NCBI GenBank assembly: GCA_963855995.1 | Contig: OY979724.1 | Span: 2,205,858-2,269,857, forward strand | Reading direction: 5' to 3' | Source of the DNA: Muricea muricata | Taxonomy: Eukaryota > Cnidaria > Anthozoa > Malacalcyonacea > Plexauridae | Length of the DNA: 64,000 nucleotides | Part shown: one piece after another, positions 11,616-23,200 of the stretch | How the letters are laid out: every line of letters starts with the position of its first letter | How positions within the stretch are numbered: the stretch's first letter is position 1 | Notes under the pieces: generated by a model | Seen by the model: the letters and a program-made list of their open reading frames with translations, nothing else | Databases searched by the model: none | Told to the model about the DNA's origin: nothing | Made by a program: the position numbers and the translations under genes

Positions 11616-12085
11616 TTCCCCACAAACCTTTAGATTAACTGAACATACAACTAAACAATTTCCAATTTACTTACTTGACATGTTTCATTTTTTCTACTCT
11701 CTTTTTTACTGCCTACATTCCTAAAGGAGTGATCATACTCTAAACACCCTCCCCCCCCCCTTGTTTGTTAACCTTAGTTACCCTATATCTGTTGCCAAGT
11801 GTTCTATATTAAACTACTTCTGTAGCTTAAAAGGGCAATTTCTGACACGTATTCAACATTGCTCATTAGAATTAGGCTGATTTGACACCAGGACGTTTTG
11901 GAAACAACTCTCTTTACTGATAAAACCCCACTCATCAAATTTTATCCTTATGTGACCTGGCTATAACATCAGAAAAATCAATTTGCCATTTTAACAGCAA
12001 AACAGCTGCCCATCTTGAACGGAGCAGCCGCCTCGTGACAAGAAATTTGTCTCAAGTGGTAAAATCTACATTTTTTAATGCGACT

Positions 12086-12097
12086 CCCCCCCCCCCC
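12086..12097 (+). repeat. 12-base C run
   Basis: Homopolymer of 12 C in AT-rich flanks. Confidence 0.9.
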
Positions 12098-12744
12098 AAA
12101 ATTTGCTATAAATAAAAAACCAAAACGCTTACACCACCATACAAGTCAACGTTTTTTTGACAAAAATCTTCGGCGCCATATGTATTACGGGGTTTCTCAC
12201 ATAAATTTATTTTTCAAAATGGGCAGATGTAATTGCTGCTTGTTGATAACCTTTTGGCCACGAGATAAGCGCTAATTACAAGCCGCGAATTAGACGCATA
12301 AATTATTTTGTGCGTTTATGAAAAATCGGGCGAAATTGCGACTTTTTCAATCGAACATGCCACATTGAACCACAAAGTAACATATTATTTAGTGTATTGC
12401 TTGCGCCGTTAATAATTCGGGGTGCCTTTGATTTCAAGCTGGACAGGTCGGGCGGTCAACGGTCTGTCAATCTGTGCTTTCACGTCTTTACATTATAAAC
12501 TTGTAATTTTTACAAAACCACAGCCGAATCACTAACGAGATTTGTTAATTCCAAAATTTCTTACAACATCAGTAGTATTCCGTCGTTTCCACAACATAAT
12601 TGCGCGTATTCAAGCTATAACGTTAAAAGCGTTCAACAAATCGTAACGGGTACGCATGGGTCTCCTTTTGCTGGTAGGGTTTCGAATCAAAAGCATAGTT
12701 TATAAATGTTGACGACATTGAACATTCTCCCTCAAGAGGCTTAC

Positions 12745-12839
12745 CTTTCAAGTCCCGAAGATGGCAAATTCTGAGTAGATGCAGGATCTTCAAAGCATTC
12801 GTCAAGAATCCGTGGATTATCCCTGTCCAAAACGCCGCG
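12745..12839 (-). CDS. internal coding exon, unknown protein
   Basis: A minus-strand exon with an excellent acceptor (GTGTTTTCTCTGTAG just upstream, AG at 12841-12840) and donor (TTGAAAG, then GTAAGC at 12744). It is 95 bp long. Phase 0 is open for 31 codons plus two bases and reads like real protein: it starts RGVLDRDNPRILDE and is rich in Asp, Glu, Pro and Ser. Phase 1 is also open but hydrophobic and less likely; phase 2 has a stop. It could join directly in phase to the exon ending at 18183. Following exons at lower coordinates were not found. Function not recognised. Confidence 0.55.
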
Positions 12840-13098
12840 CTACAGAGAAAACACAAGACAATATAATAAATATTGAAACCCAAACAAAGCTCGACTTCGA
12901 GACAACGTGTGAACAAACGGCAAGAATTTCCTAAGTCAATATTTATTGAGCTTCGTTAATACCTTTTAATCCGCAATGCTAGCCTTTTCGTGAACGAACA
13001 GGCTTTTGGTTTTAAGTAGGAAATTCGAGACGCGTGATCTTAAATGTTTTCCCCTTTGCTCAAGTGTAGATATTGTGATTAAACTCGGCAACACGACC

Positions 13099-13113
13099 GG
13101 GGGGGGGGGGGGG
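13099..13113 (+). repeat. 15-base G run
   Basis: Homopolymer of 15 G; a candidate G-quadruplex. Confidence 0.95.
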
Positions 13114-13985
13114 TTAACCGGATACGTTTTAGACAATTTACAACACAACAGAAAACAATTAGTCAAAGTTTGTTATTTGAAACTCATTCATAAAATATAT
13201 TGTCGGAGTCTAGTGCAGTTTCATTGAAACAAATGTGTAAAATACTTTTGTAAATGTAACATCTGCCAAGCGAAACTAAATAAATCGAAAATTGTCCAAC
13301 TTTTATAGAGCATTGATCGACAGCCAGCACTCTACAGTTAGGCGTCAAATTGCAGCATATAGACGCAGGTTTTATGATAAAAACCAAGACTTTTATAACG
13401 TTTGCTATAAATAATAGATGTCACTTGAGTTTCATTTAGCAAAAAAACGTAAGAGACAAGAGTTATTACAATTCATGAGAGTCATAGCAGATGTTTTAAA
13501 CAGACTTTTTTTGTAGCATAAGCTTCCGGTTTCAAATTGCAGTGTAAATATGCAACAGAACTGAAATATGGCATTGATTTTCACAGTTCCGATGCCTTCC
13601 GAGTTTTAGAGTTGTGAGTATTATGAATGTTTTATCTGCTCATTAGATACCAAAACAGACCATAAAATTGAAATATGCCGGCTGAAGTTAGTGTGCTTTA
13701 AAAATTTCGTATCGTCTCGACATTCAGAGACTTTGAAAATTTTCTTTCGCGAAAACCCTGAATAGGGAACAAAAATCAAAATGTGAATGAAGGTCCAAAT
13801 AAAAGGAAATTTTCGGTTTAGACTAATTTAACCATGAATATTTCAATTTTGTGGTCTAGTTTTGTCTAGTATGAAGATGGATATTAAAAATATTCATAAA
13901 AATATACGCCTTGTTATCGGATGTACACGAATCTCAGTCCTGAAGGATATGATAACTTCCTAAATATTTTCATTTAATTGGCACT

Positions 13986-14100
13986 TGTACCACAGGTCAC
14001 CCGGAATGCGTACATCAGTGGGACAGATGTATGTAACAGATGCTGTCCCACTGAACGCTATATTAGCACTGTACGCATTACGGGTGACCTGTGCATGTAC
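13986..14100. repeat. imperfect inverted repeat, MITE-like
   Basis: CACAGGTCACCCGGAATGCG (13991) pairs with CGCATTACGGGTGACCTGTG (14074-14094), and inside this CAGTGGGACAG pairs with CTGTCCCACTG. The right arm has about 16 extra bases (GAACGCTATATTAGCAC region), so the arms are not colinear. Outer GTAC motifs mark both ends. Confidence 0.8.
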
Positions 14101-14365
14101 GGGATAAAATATTTGGATTTTGGATTGCTTTTAAAAAGGGTGTTGTGCAAATAAAGGAAAGTGCTCGATGTATAATAACCGTAAATGGCGAAAAGGAAAA
14201 AAATCATTGTCATAAAAAAATGGAAAATGTTGACATAGTCCTGGACTTGTATCGAACATCCAAAAAAACAAGCCCCAATTCATATGGTGTTTTTCCTCGA
14301 TTAGCCTATTGATCTGTCGGATTCCTGAAATTTGACTCTTAAACATAACGTCAAAGTTTTCGATG

Positions 14366-14585
14366 CACGACAGCTTAACTAATTATTGTTGAATGCTACC
14401 TACACTGGTCACTGGACCATCACGTTTGAGATATCATTCTCGATCAGGTAATTCAGACACAAACCACGACAGCTTATCGTAGAATATTACCTACACTGGA
14501 TCACCAAGTTTGAGATATCTTTTTCAAGAAGTTCAGAGTTCAGACACAAACCACGACAACCCGGCTATTGTAAAATACTGCCAGA
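14366..14585 (+). repeat. tandem repeat, about 2.3 units of 87-99 bp
   Basis: CACGACAGCT or CACGACAACC starts units at 14366, 14465 and 14552. Each full unit contains ACCTACACTGG, GTTTGAGATATC and TTCAGACACAAACC in the same order. The second unit is shortened by about 12 bp. Confidence 0.8.
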
Positions 14586-15980
14586 TCCGAATAAAATACG
14601 TCCGTAATAGTGCAGTGATACATAATAAAAATCAACTTATACAAAGGCAAAAGGGACATTTAAAAACATTTTGTCTTTATTCATAAAACATTCTGCCTCA
14701 TTTGCTTAAGACTTCAGCTTCGCGAGAAAAATGTCCAAAAAAGACAATCAACATTTTTTTGCAATACGTGTGATGCACACGACACAACTGTGTTTGATAG
14801 AGGGCGGACGGCTGAGTAATGCTCTTTGACATCAATGCATATATGTATAAAGTCAAGTCTTCAGACATGATAACGATTTTCGTGAAGATTATTCATTCAT
14901 CTCGCAAAGGTTATTCATGGAATTCTTACAACGAAAATACAAAATCTGAAGATGTCTTAAAATCTTAATAGCATATGCTTTGATGGCTTCACTAAAAGTT
15001 ATATGTTGAACTGATATATTTAAAGGAAAATATCAAACTAAGTATAGAGAAATCTAATTCTCGACTCGTAACTCGTCAGACTCGTTTGAACATTAATCTA
15101 CGTCAATGGCTTTGAAAAAGCTTCATTTATGTAAAAGTGGTCAACTATCACACACAAGGAGAAGGTCTATCATTACAATCATAGCTCACGCACAAACAAG
15201 TGTACATGTGGTTTTAGTTATTTTCTATTGTTATATGCTACAAGTGAAGCAATATATCTAATACACGTTGTGTTGTTTAAACAGAGTTACAAACATTATG
15301 CCAAAGTGGCTGCAAAGTTATATGGTGTACTTAAGTGATCTTGCCATGCAATGAAGAAAATACTGGACAAAACTTCGACTCACAGGCTCTTTAAGTTTCT
15401 GTCCCTGATGATCACAATATCAGAAATTTTGCATATGTACAGGTGCCAGTTTCTCTGTTATTCAAAAATAACTTGATCATTAAAAGTGCTAATGTCCTAT
15501 ATTAAAGCTTGTTCGGTTTTCCTTCCCACCTAAGTCCCCTTTAACAATTTTAAACAAGAAATAAAATACGAATGAACTCGAGAATTTAATATGTTCATGT
15601 TCGTACTGAAACCACTGTTGGTACTAGAACTTGTTCGTACTAGAAATTGTACAAACAGAGGCCTCAAAATTCTAACATAAATGGAATAAATTGTATATAA
15701 TGCTATCACGTTTTTTTCCTGATCATAATTCCCCAAATGTGATTTCCCAAATGTAACTCACCAACCATCTCAGCAAATTCTCTACCATGGAGGAAAGCCG
15801 AATAAATAAGCTTTCAAATGAACATAAATGCTTGCAGACGTTTTACTGCGACATTCCTTTTGAATTCAAATCTAAAACTTATAAAACACCGCTCAGTTTG
15901 GGACAGCCTGTACAGTTACAAGCTCTACGTTTAGATTAGCCGGCAATGAACATGTTTCCTGCTTTTGTGCAGTTTACTGC
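14586..15980. other. probable intron or intergenic sequence
   Basis: AT-rich and mostly featureless. A weak minus-strand exon candidate lies near 15758-15838 (donor TTG then GTGAGT at its low end), but its acceptor is poor. Confidence 0.3.
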
Positions 15981-15984
15981 CTAG

Positions 15985-16056
15985 AATAATGGCGGTACGG
16001 CTATTTCGGGGTTTCGATTGGCCAGAAATTGCAATCGATGGGCCACAATCTCCATA
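15985..16056 (+). other. very small ORF with YY1-like start
   Basis: AATAATGGCGGT resembles an initiator and YY1 site. It opens a 22-codon frame (15989-16057) starting MAVRLFRGFDW, with a CCAAT motif (GATTGGCC) inside. Too short to claim as a gene. It may be a promoter remnant or part of a repeat, since similar ATGGCG motifs sit in other elements here. Confidence 0.2.
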
Positions 16057-16326
16057 ATAAACATGAGTAATGCCACTTGCGTGAGATCATTAACTTGAAA
16101 GTTCAAAGTCGAGTGGCCTTTAATGAACTGTTAACTTCCTACACTGCACAGTTTAAAAAGAATTTACGCCTTCGGGAAAATTAAGTGGCAATAACTGCTT
16201 TACTTTCTTTAATATTTCTTACAAATTCTTCTGAAACTTTTTGAATTTATGGATTCATTTTTTTTTCACAAATACTTCGACAAAATTTCGTCACAGATAG
16301 GTCAGAGACGCCAACCAACATGATAC

Positions 16327-16931
16327 ATTAGGGCCATTTATAACACAGGCGGCCCAATTCAGTGTGTAGTTTCATATAGAGATCAGTAGCGAGCGGTAGC
16401 GAATTGTTTTACATATATAAAACAATTCGCTACCGCTCGCTACTGATCTCTATATGAAACTACACACTGAATTGGGCCGCCTGTGTTTATACGAGCAAAA
16501 ATAAGCCGCGGCTTAAATAGGCCGCGGCTTAAATAGGCCGCGGCTTAAATAAGTCGAGAACACAACCTTTTATACGCCAGTTTTACTAAATTTATTAAAA
16601 TAGCCGAAAACACTCGTATAAATAGACCATAATGAGGTCACCGAAGTTTTAAATACCCATTACCATGACAACAAAAGGAAAATGGCTCGCGTTAAAAAAA
16701 AGCTACACGAAATTACTTTGGACTTGCCTTGGTCGCGAACGAAGCGTTTTTACGAGGTTTTCCCGCCTAAAATTTGCCGCGGCCAAGTTAAGACGAGGCC
16801 CGAACCCTGGGCTAAAATTAGCCGCGGCTTATTTTAGTCGCAAAGAAATTGTACGTGTATACAGACGTTCTCGACTTAAGCCGCAGCCTATTTAAGCCGC
16901 GGCTTATTTTCGCTCGTATAAATGGCCCTAT
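16327..16931. mobile_element. MITE with about 80-bp terminal inverted repeats, carrying a nested insertion
   Basis: The left end TAGGGCCATTTATA and the right end TATAAATGGCCCTA mirror each other. Inside, both arms contain GAGC, AAAATAAGCCGCGGCTTA and a CTCGA block. TA lies outside GGGCC at both ends, suggesting a TA target duplication. The left arm is split after TTTATA by the 144-bp palindrome at 16343-16486; without it the element is about 460 bp. The arms carry several GCCGCGGC palindromes. The open frame at 16665-16895 lies inside and is not considered coding. Confidence 0.85.
16343..16486. mobile_element. 144-bp loop-less palindrome inserted in a MITE
   Basis: ACACAGGCGGCCCAATTCAG at the left pairs with its complement at the right. 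The match is near perfect to a centre at 16414/16415 (TTTTACATATATAAAA, one mismatch). It is flanked by TTATA at 16338-16342 and 16487-16491, which looks like a 5-bp target-site duplication, because the host MITE's other arm reads through this point uninterrupted. Confidence 0.92.
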
Positions 16932-17169
16932 TGTGACTTGTGTTCCATTATTGTTTAGCTCGTGAAAAAGTTTCCCAAATCACTGACAAAATATGACGAA
17001 AGACTTCATGGCTTCTTTCCTAATATTAAAGATTGAGATGATATTATGCAATTGTAATCAACACTTTCGAATTCAAAATGTGTTTGCGGATTTTGTTACT
17101 AATACGAAGCCAAGCACGCAAGTCGCACGATTGCAATTACCTTGCAGTCGTCAAGCCGATATCGGGATC

Positions 17170-17260
17170 AACCTCGTTCCCAGGTTCTTCGCTCTTGTGG
17201 AGGCGAAGACTCTTGTGGAGAAGAAGCCTCCACAAGAGCGAAGAGCCTGGGAACGATGTT
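17170..17260. repeat. hairpin element
   Basis: AACCTCGTTCCCAGGTTCTT at the left pairs with AAGAGCCTGGGAACGATGTT at the right. The arms also include CGCTCTTGTGGAGGC and GCCTCCACAAGAGCG. A loop of about 20 bp lies between, itself containing another CTCTTGTGGAG. Confidence 0.9.
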
Positions 17261-17289
17261 GCATCAGGATGCGTTCGCATCGCTTGCTC

Positions 17290-17545
17290 TGGCTCAATGA
17301 TAACAAGTCTGCTGCAAGTTTTCAACAGGCCCGGCTTGAAGCAAGTAGATTGTCAAGACTTTTTATCCGCAAGCTTGTTGAAAGTTGATTCAACAACTTG
17401 CAGCAAGTTTGAAAATATTATTAAGTCTGATTTTCACGAGCTTGATGCAACTTCACGACGAAGACAACAACAGGCTTGATGAAACTTGATCACAAACTTG
17501 CCACACTAGTAGTTGTAAAATCCACAACTTGATCTAGCAACAGAT
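17290..17545 (+). repeat. degenerate CAACTTG / CAAGTTG-rich tract
   Basis: More than ten irregularly spaced AACTTG, CAAGTT, GCTTGA or CTTGAT motifs, for example CAACAACTTGCAGCAAGTTT. It looks like a decayed short-unit repeat. Overlapping open frames (16993-17479) run through this tract and the neighbouring hairpin and are probably not genes. Confidence 0.4.
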
Positions 17546-18182
17546 CTGGTGGGTGGAGGAGATCATAAACTAGAGCCCATGTACACTTGTCACTGGACCC
17601 AATTTAACGCCAAATCATACCACTGAGCGTCATACACGTCTCCAGGATTTCATGCACTCAACTACCATTGAAACGCACTAATGCACTAAACGCACCAAAC
17701 TAGTTCGGGTTTTCATAATATATTACTTATTGTTGGTGAACAATGAAAGAAAAACTCTCTCGAATCCAACAGGCGAAGAACTGTAAACATTGTAAGCAGC
17801 CATTGTCGTATTGACGACGTAGATTTGAAATGATTGGCAAAATATGAAACGTAGTTTAATGATACTCAAGTACAGCAGTCATAAGAGATCCACAATGTCA
17901 ATGCTTGAAACAAATTATAATATATGCCAGCATATTGGGTGACAATATAGACAGCGGGAATATCAAGCAAGAGCAAAAAGAACAAGAATTGTACGAGAAT
18001 TGATGGTTCATTATTAACTGCGTTAAACTCTTCTTCGTTTTCAAAGAAATCCCCTATACTTATACAAACAATTAAGGTTCAATTCACTTCGAATTCAACA
18101 GCTCTATTCAGTCTGAATGACGAGATCAGTTGCTGGAACAAGCGATATAGAACATACATAATAGCCATATAAATGTACTCAC

Positions 18183-18263
18183 TTGTTCGGAAGATTTTCC
18201 ATTCCCAGACGGCTCTATTCGCGCGACTCTTGTCAATTCCGGTGTATTCCTTTTGAAGTTCAT
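18183..18263 (-). CDS. first coding exon, unknown protein
   Basis: An ATG at 18263 (minus strand) opens 27 codons ending exactly in phase 0 at a strong donor (GAACAA, then GTGAGT). The peptide starts MNFKRNTPELTRVARIEPSG and ends NGKSSEQ, a hydrophilic, basic leader typical of a real N-terminus. The sequence upstream to about 18480 has moderate CpG content and no upstream ATG in frame, fitting a 5' UTR or promoter. It joins in phase to the exon at 12745-12839, which would give an intron of about 5.3 kb filled with MITEs; intervening exons may have been missed. Product not recognised. Confidence 0.5.
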
Positions 18264-18479
18264 GCTTTCCACATAAAACGTACAAAAACAACCAAACAGG
18301 ACACTTCGTATCTCTTCAATCAGCGGACTTCCTCATGAGACTCAACTGAACCGAAAAACCTTTTCCAACAAGAGATTACGGCAGAAGAACTCGCAAGCAA
18401 CACAACCAAATCTTGCGCAAACCTTCTTGTCAAAATAAACGGGCGAAATTTCGTAAGAGTTTTGGCAGAATGTTTACAT

Positions 18480-19344
18480 TGGGGGCAACTTGAGCAAATT
18501 TTAATTATATACTGTGTGCTTTTGTGCTATCATCCTTGTAAATAAATCATTGCTTTCCGGTTCAACATACAAAAGCGAAATCAAAACTGATCGCGGATTT
18601 CTTAACGCACGTTTTCACTTGTAGACTTGAAACATGTCCAATATAAGACCTTCCCAAAAAAAACGAATCGATAACACAACTTTATAAAGCTCGCGATAAC
18701 TATGTATTTACTAAAATCATGCTAAACAAACGGTTGTATTTACGGTAAATATATTATTACTCTCTTTTTTCGTGCCTGCTTATATTTTATAGGCAGAGTT
18801 TATGACATGCTTTGTAGTTTTATCCTAGTTTATGGCATGGTAAATTTCTCTTCACTTTTTCGGCATTGCCAAATTGGGTTTGTTTGACATAAGATAAAAA
18901 TATCCATGATAAAGCAATGATATATCGTTTCGATCTATACAATATTAATAAGATGTGGAATGTTGGTTTATCACGTAGCGAGACAAACAATGTAAAAACG
19001 TTTAAATCATTCTGCCACGTTACCAAAACTTGCACGTATCACTTGAGTTCATAATGCAGAATATTTTCTCAAGGAATTATCGCGTTCATTTTCGCCGGTA
19101 CACAGGCTCTTTACATCACTGTAAGTCACGCGGTCACTCAAAGAGGCTCGCTTAGAATTTAACTTTTTTCCGACTCTTACTCACGGGTCTAACGAGAACG
19201 AAAGAAAGCAGACGAGTTATCCGATAACGCGCGTCGTATAAACTCTCACTAGTTTGGCGATTCCAATGCCAATCTACGATGCCGTCATTTCTACAAATTG
19301 TAGTGGGGGTGTATCTTCCCATATTATTCCTCCACATTTCTTTC
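18480..19344. other. non-coding, partly CpG-rich
   Basis: AT-rich until about 19060, then CpG-rich to 19260 (GCGCGTCG, CGCGGTCAC). A minus-strand frame at 19152-19361 includes a possible exon: acceptor ACAATTTGTAG, donor CCC then GTGAGT, peptide containing NDGIVDWHWNRQ. Equally it may be promoter sequence. Left undecided. Confidence 0.25.
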
Positions 19345-19612
19345 CAGTTACTTCTTTTCATCCTATCCCATCTCCCCCCCCCCCCCCATCCTACACAACC
19401 TTTACCATTCTATCCCACCTATCCACAACCATTCACATTCTATCCCATCACATGCCATTACATCCACAACCCTTGCCTTCCCTATCCCATTCTATCTCTC
19501 CTTACCTCCAAAAATCCCATTCCCTCCTACACTACCCTATCCCTTCCCGTCGACATCCATTCTAATCCCACCATGCCCCTCCCCCCTACATCCCTTCCGT
19601 CCCCTTCCCAGA
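19345..19612 (+). repeat. G-depleted C/T-rich tract
   Basis: About 270 bp built from CCCAT, ATCCCA and CCATTC words with almost no G on the plus strand. It includes a 14-C run at 19374-19387. It resembles a decayed ATCCC-type satellite. Two long overlapping open frames here (19254-19698) are by-products of the biased composition. Confidence 0.75.
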
Positions 19613-20263
19613 TAACATACTACCAACTCAATTTTATCACACTCAAGTTCGAGTGCTTGAAATTGCTATTTCATTCTGGCCGCTCGCATGACGGTTAATT
19701 ATTTAAATAAAGATTTACACAATCTGTCTACTTTAGTGGTCTACCACTTTGAACGAATCTACTTCAAATTGATCCCAGCAAAATTTACACATGAATATTC
19801 TCGATGACAATTTAAATAGAAAAAAATAATATACGAATATAAATTTTGAGGCGTATGCATTTGTGGCGCGGTTCGTTTTTAAAATATTTTTCCCATCTTG
19901 TTTGAATCCCGTGTGAGAACGTGCTCTTCGACAGCCGACATATTTTCAGCACGAGAAGTTCTCGATTGCTCAATTATTGCCCTACCCACTGTCCATGATC
20001 ATTTTAAAATCGTTTTATGGGTTGCAAGTTCTTAGAAATTAGCATACCAACAGCGAACCACGAGAGCAGCATTCTATACCCAGTTCCAGAAATTCTAGAA
20101 CCACAAAACACTTTTTGTTATTCCGCTTATTGCTCAAAGGGCCAAATCTAAATAGCGAGTGTAAACTGCTGGAATGGGTTTATACAGAAATGCTCGCTGG
20201 TGATTGGTTGGACCGGGTCGATACAATCATATTCAGAAAATTTTTGACCATACCTTCTCCGCG

Positions 20264-23200
20264 TTACTCTTTCGCATTTTTTTTCGTATGCGGCGGTGAT
20301 CTGGGGAGCGCGGCTCGCCCTTGACCAAATACCAAATTTCTCTGTTCCTCCGGGGAAAGGTCTGTTATGATTTTCTCCACCTTCTGAGCGAAATCAGGGT
20401 CTTCCCTCGGTGGTGTTTTCTTCGCCTTCTTGGGCTTGAAAGGTTTCACGAGATTCCTTGAAAAACGGAAGGATTTTAAGGAATGAAAACTTAACTACAT
20501 TATTCTAGTCACAGTTGACAGCCCTGCACAATAATCATATTCAATTCAATAGTACGAATGTTAAATTGCTTGACTTTATAACTTTATAAGAGTTCTTTTA
20601 TCTTTCTGCTATCTTCGTGGAAGGTTTTTAAGACCGAGTAAGCGGTCCAATTATATACATACGTATAACGAGTTTTCTGCTCGCACATAAACGCTCTGTC
20701 AAAACACGCAAAGCATACATACTTCGGTAGTTGAAAGTCTTCGCCTCGATCACGCCTAACTTGCGGGCTGGCGGGTGAACAACTTTGAGGATTTAACCGT
20801 CTTAGTTTATTCGGACTGTCGACCGCTTCGATGAAATCAGACATATTATGAGGAAATAAGACATCTTCTCTCTTTCTTTTGAAAGATTGTCGTAATAGAC
20901 TGTTGTTATCGAGGTTTTCTTTGCCTGAAACCGGGAATGAAATGCGATAGTTTATTTTTTATTCATACTGGATAGCTCTATCAGTTCTAAAGTGTTCTTC
21001 CTAGAGTTCCAGTAAGGATAATCTCTTATTCATCCAGTGTTACTACAGGAAGAAACCTAAACTAAACTAACTTTATTTATACTGGATAGCTCTATCAGTT
21101 CTAAAGTGTTCTTCCTAGAGGTCCAGTAAGGATCATTTCTTATTGATCCAGTCTTACTACAGGAGGAAACCTAAACTAAACTAACTTCATTTATACTGGA
21201 TAGCTCTATCAGTTTTAAACTGCTCTTCCTGGAGGTCCAGTAAGAATTATCTCTTTTTGATCTAGTGTTACTACAGGAGGAAACCTAAACTAAACTAACT
21301 TTATTTATACTGGATAGCTCTATCAGTTCTAAGCTTGTCTTCCTAGAGGTCCAGTAAGGATCATCTCTTATTGATCCAGTGAAGAAACCGAAAATAAAAT
21401 AGCTCCATCAGTTGTAAACTGGCCTCTCTGGATAAAGGGTTAATAACACCTACCTCGAGAAGACTTGGGAGTTTCATTAAAAGCACTCTTTCTCATACCA
21501 ATCCAACCAGACAATTTCTCATGATTCTTCCTCACGCAATCACCGCATAAATAATTATCCTCGCAATCTTCAGGCGTAGGTAATATTGTTGGTTCCAATA
21601 CAAAGTCACAACGTTCTTTTGTTTTGTTATCGATTATTAGCGGTCGACCTCCGATGAGTTGAAGCAAAACCCATCTTTCTGCAGCATCTTGCTTAAGGAC
21701 ACCATCCACAACACACCATCGTGCCAACCAATTCCAATCTGAGATATAAAATTGTAAAAAGCCATGTAAATCATGGTTTTTATGTATGACTACTTATATG
21801 ACAGGCGTCAACAGCGTCATCTGAGAAGAATTTTAAAAATTAAATGGGATGACCACATCGGTAATGAAGAAGTTTTAATTCAGGCAGGTGTTGGAAACTA
21901 GTTAGAAATCAACTGCGTTAGTTGGGCCAAGAAACCAGAATGGACGATGAGATCATGAGAGGGCAGTTAAAGCCCCACTGTATGGCGAACTTACGGAAGG
22001 GAAAAGTCCAACTGGACGCCCCAAGCTACGTGAAAAGTGTCTAACTTGATCTGGGCAAGTGAGAAATGGCCTTGGACAACTAAATTGGCAGTGTCACCTG
22101 CCCCAACAAAAGCAACCATTTTTTTTTTAAATTTCAAAAGACCTGCTGGTTATAACTTTCACTGATGAAGCTAGATATGAGCTTAAAGATTGAAAGCTTT
22201 GCAAATCATAAGCTTTTACAGGTCGCATGTTTCCACAAACTGAAGACTATATTCTGAGATTGTTTGATAAATGTTTACTTGTTTTTTGACGTTACCTTTA
22301 GGTGACGAAGTTTGTTCTAGTTTTTCTGACGGCGGCAATGAAGCATCGACATTTTCATCACACTCATCTTCATGAACTTTATCTGGTGCTACATCAATAT
22401 TATTGAAATTATCGTCCTCAACAACAATGTTCTCTTGTGCTATACTTGTCTTCGTTTCTGTGCTGCCGACGTCTGTTAGTTTTATTGCATTAAAATGGCT
22501 GCGAAGCCTCTCAGCAAGCTCAGAATTCTATACAAACAAAATAATATTCTAATTTCAATTAAGGGCCCAGGGATATTTTCAAGCACCTTTCTACAACCAG
22601 TACACAGTAATAGTAAAAACTCAATATTGGATGGACAATTTGCATAATAAACAAACCTTCAATCCAGGCAAGAACAAAACCCTTTACTACAGCTAGAAAG
22701 AGGATCCCAAGATTAGTAGAACTGCAAAGTTTGGTGACAAAATGTTTTAAAATATGGAAAATACAGCATTGTGAAGTTTGCAAATTTTGTATATATTCGT
22801 ATTATGTGCAAGAAAATTCAGGGCAATATAGGCTCAAAAATGGCAGCTTTTTCCGCATGTAATACAAATATATTATTATACAAAATTTGCAGATTTTGTA
22901 GGACTACATTTTCTGTATTCTACAACATTTTGCCACCAAACTTTGCAATTCTACTAATTTTAAGACCCTCTTTCTAACTGTAGTAAAAGATTTTCATATT
23001 CTTGCCTGGATTGAAGGTTTGCTTATCATGCAAATTGTCAATTGAGTTTTCAAACCTGATCTTCCTCCATAATCTTTCCACAAAACACTGACACAAAATG
23101 TGGCATATATTTTCATGTAAAAGCCTACTCTTTTTTCTGACACTTGCAAAGTTAAAGAGGGGTTACAGTCCGTAATGTAAACAAATGCTTTGTTTACATT

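Noticed and set aside
12623..12916. 97-codon minus-strand hydrophobic frame
   Set aside because: It covers the exon at 12745-12839 in a different phase. The splice-bounded phase-0 reading is more protein-like.
15758..15838. Minus-strand exon candidate ending at GTGAGT
   Set aside because: Acceptor not convincing and two frames open. Not reported as an exon.
16993..17479. Two overlapping plus-strand frames of 131 and 133 codons
   Set aside because: Both read through the hairpin at 17170-17260 and the CAACTTG-rich tract. Overlapping open frames in two phases indicate repeat composition, not coding.
19254..19698. Pro/Ser/His-rich frames of 103 and 139 codons
   Set aside because: They are translations of a G-free low-complexity tract, where stop codons are rare in several frames at once.
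20584..20722. Extension of the exon at 20924 past its donor (Cys-rich peptide YVCFACFDRAFMC)
   Set aside because: A GTATGT donor at 20722 and the acceptor at 20457 join in correct phase to a basic C-terminal exon, so splicing is preferred. Intron retention giving this alternative end remains possible.
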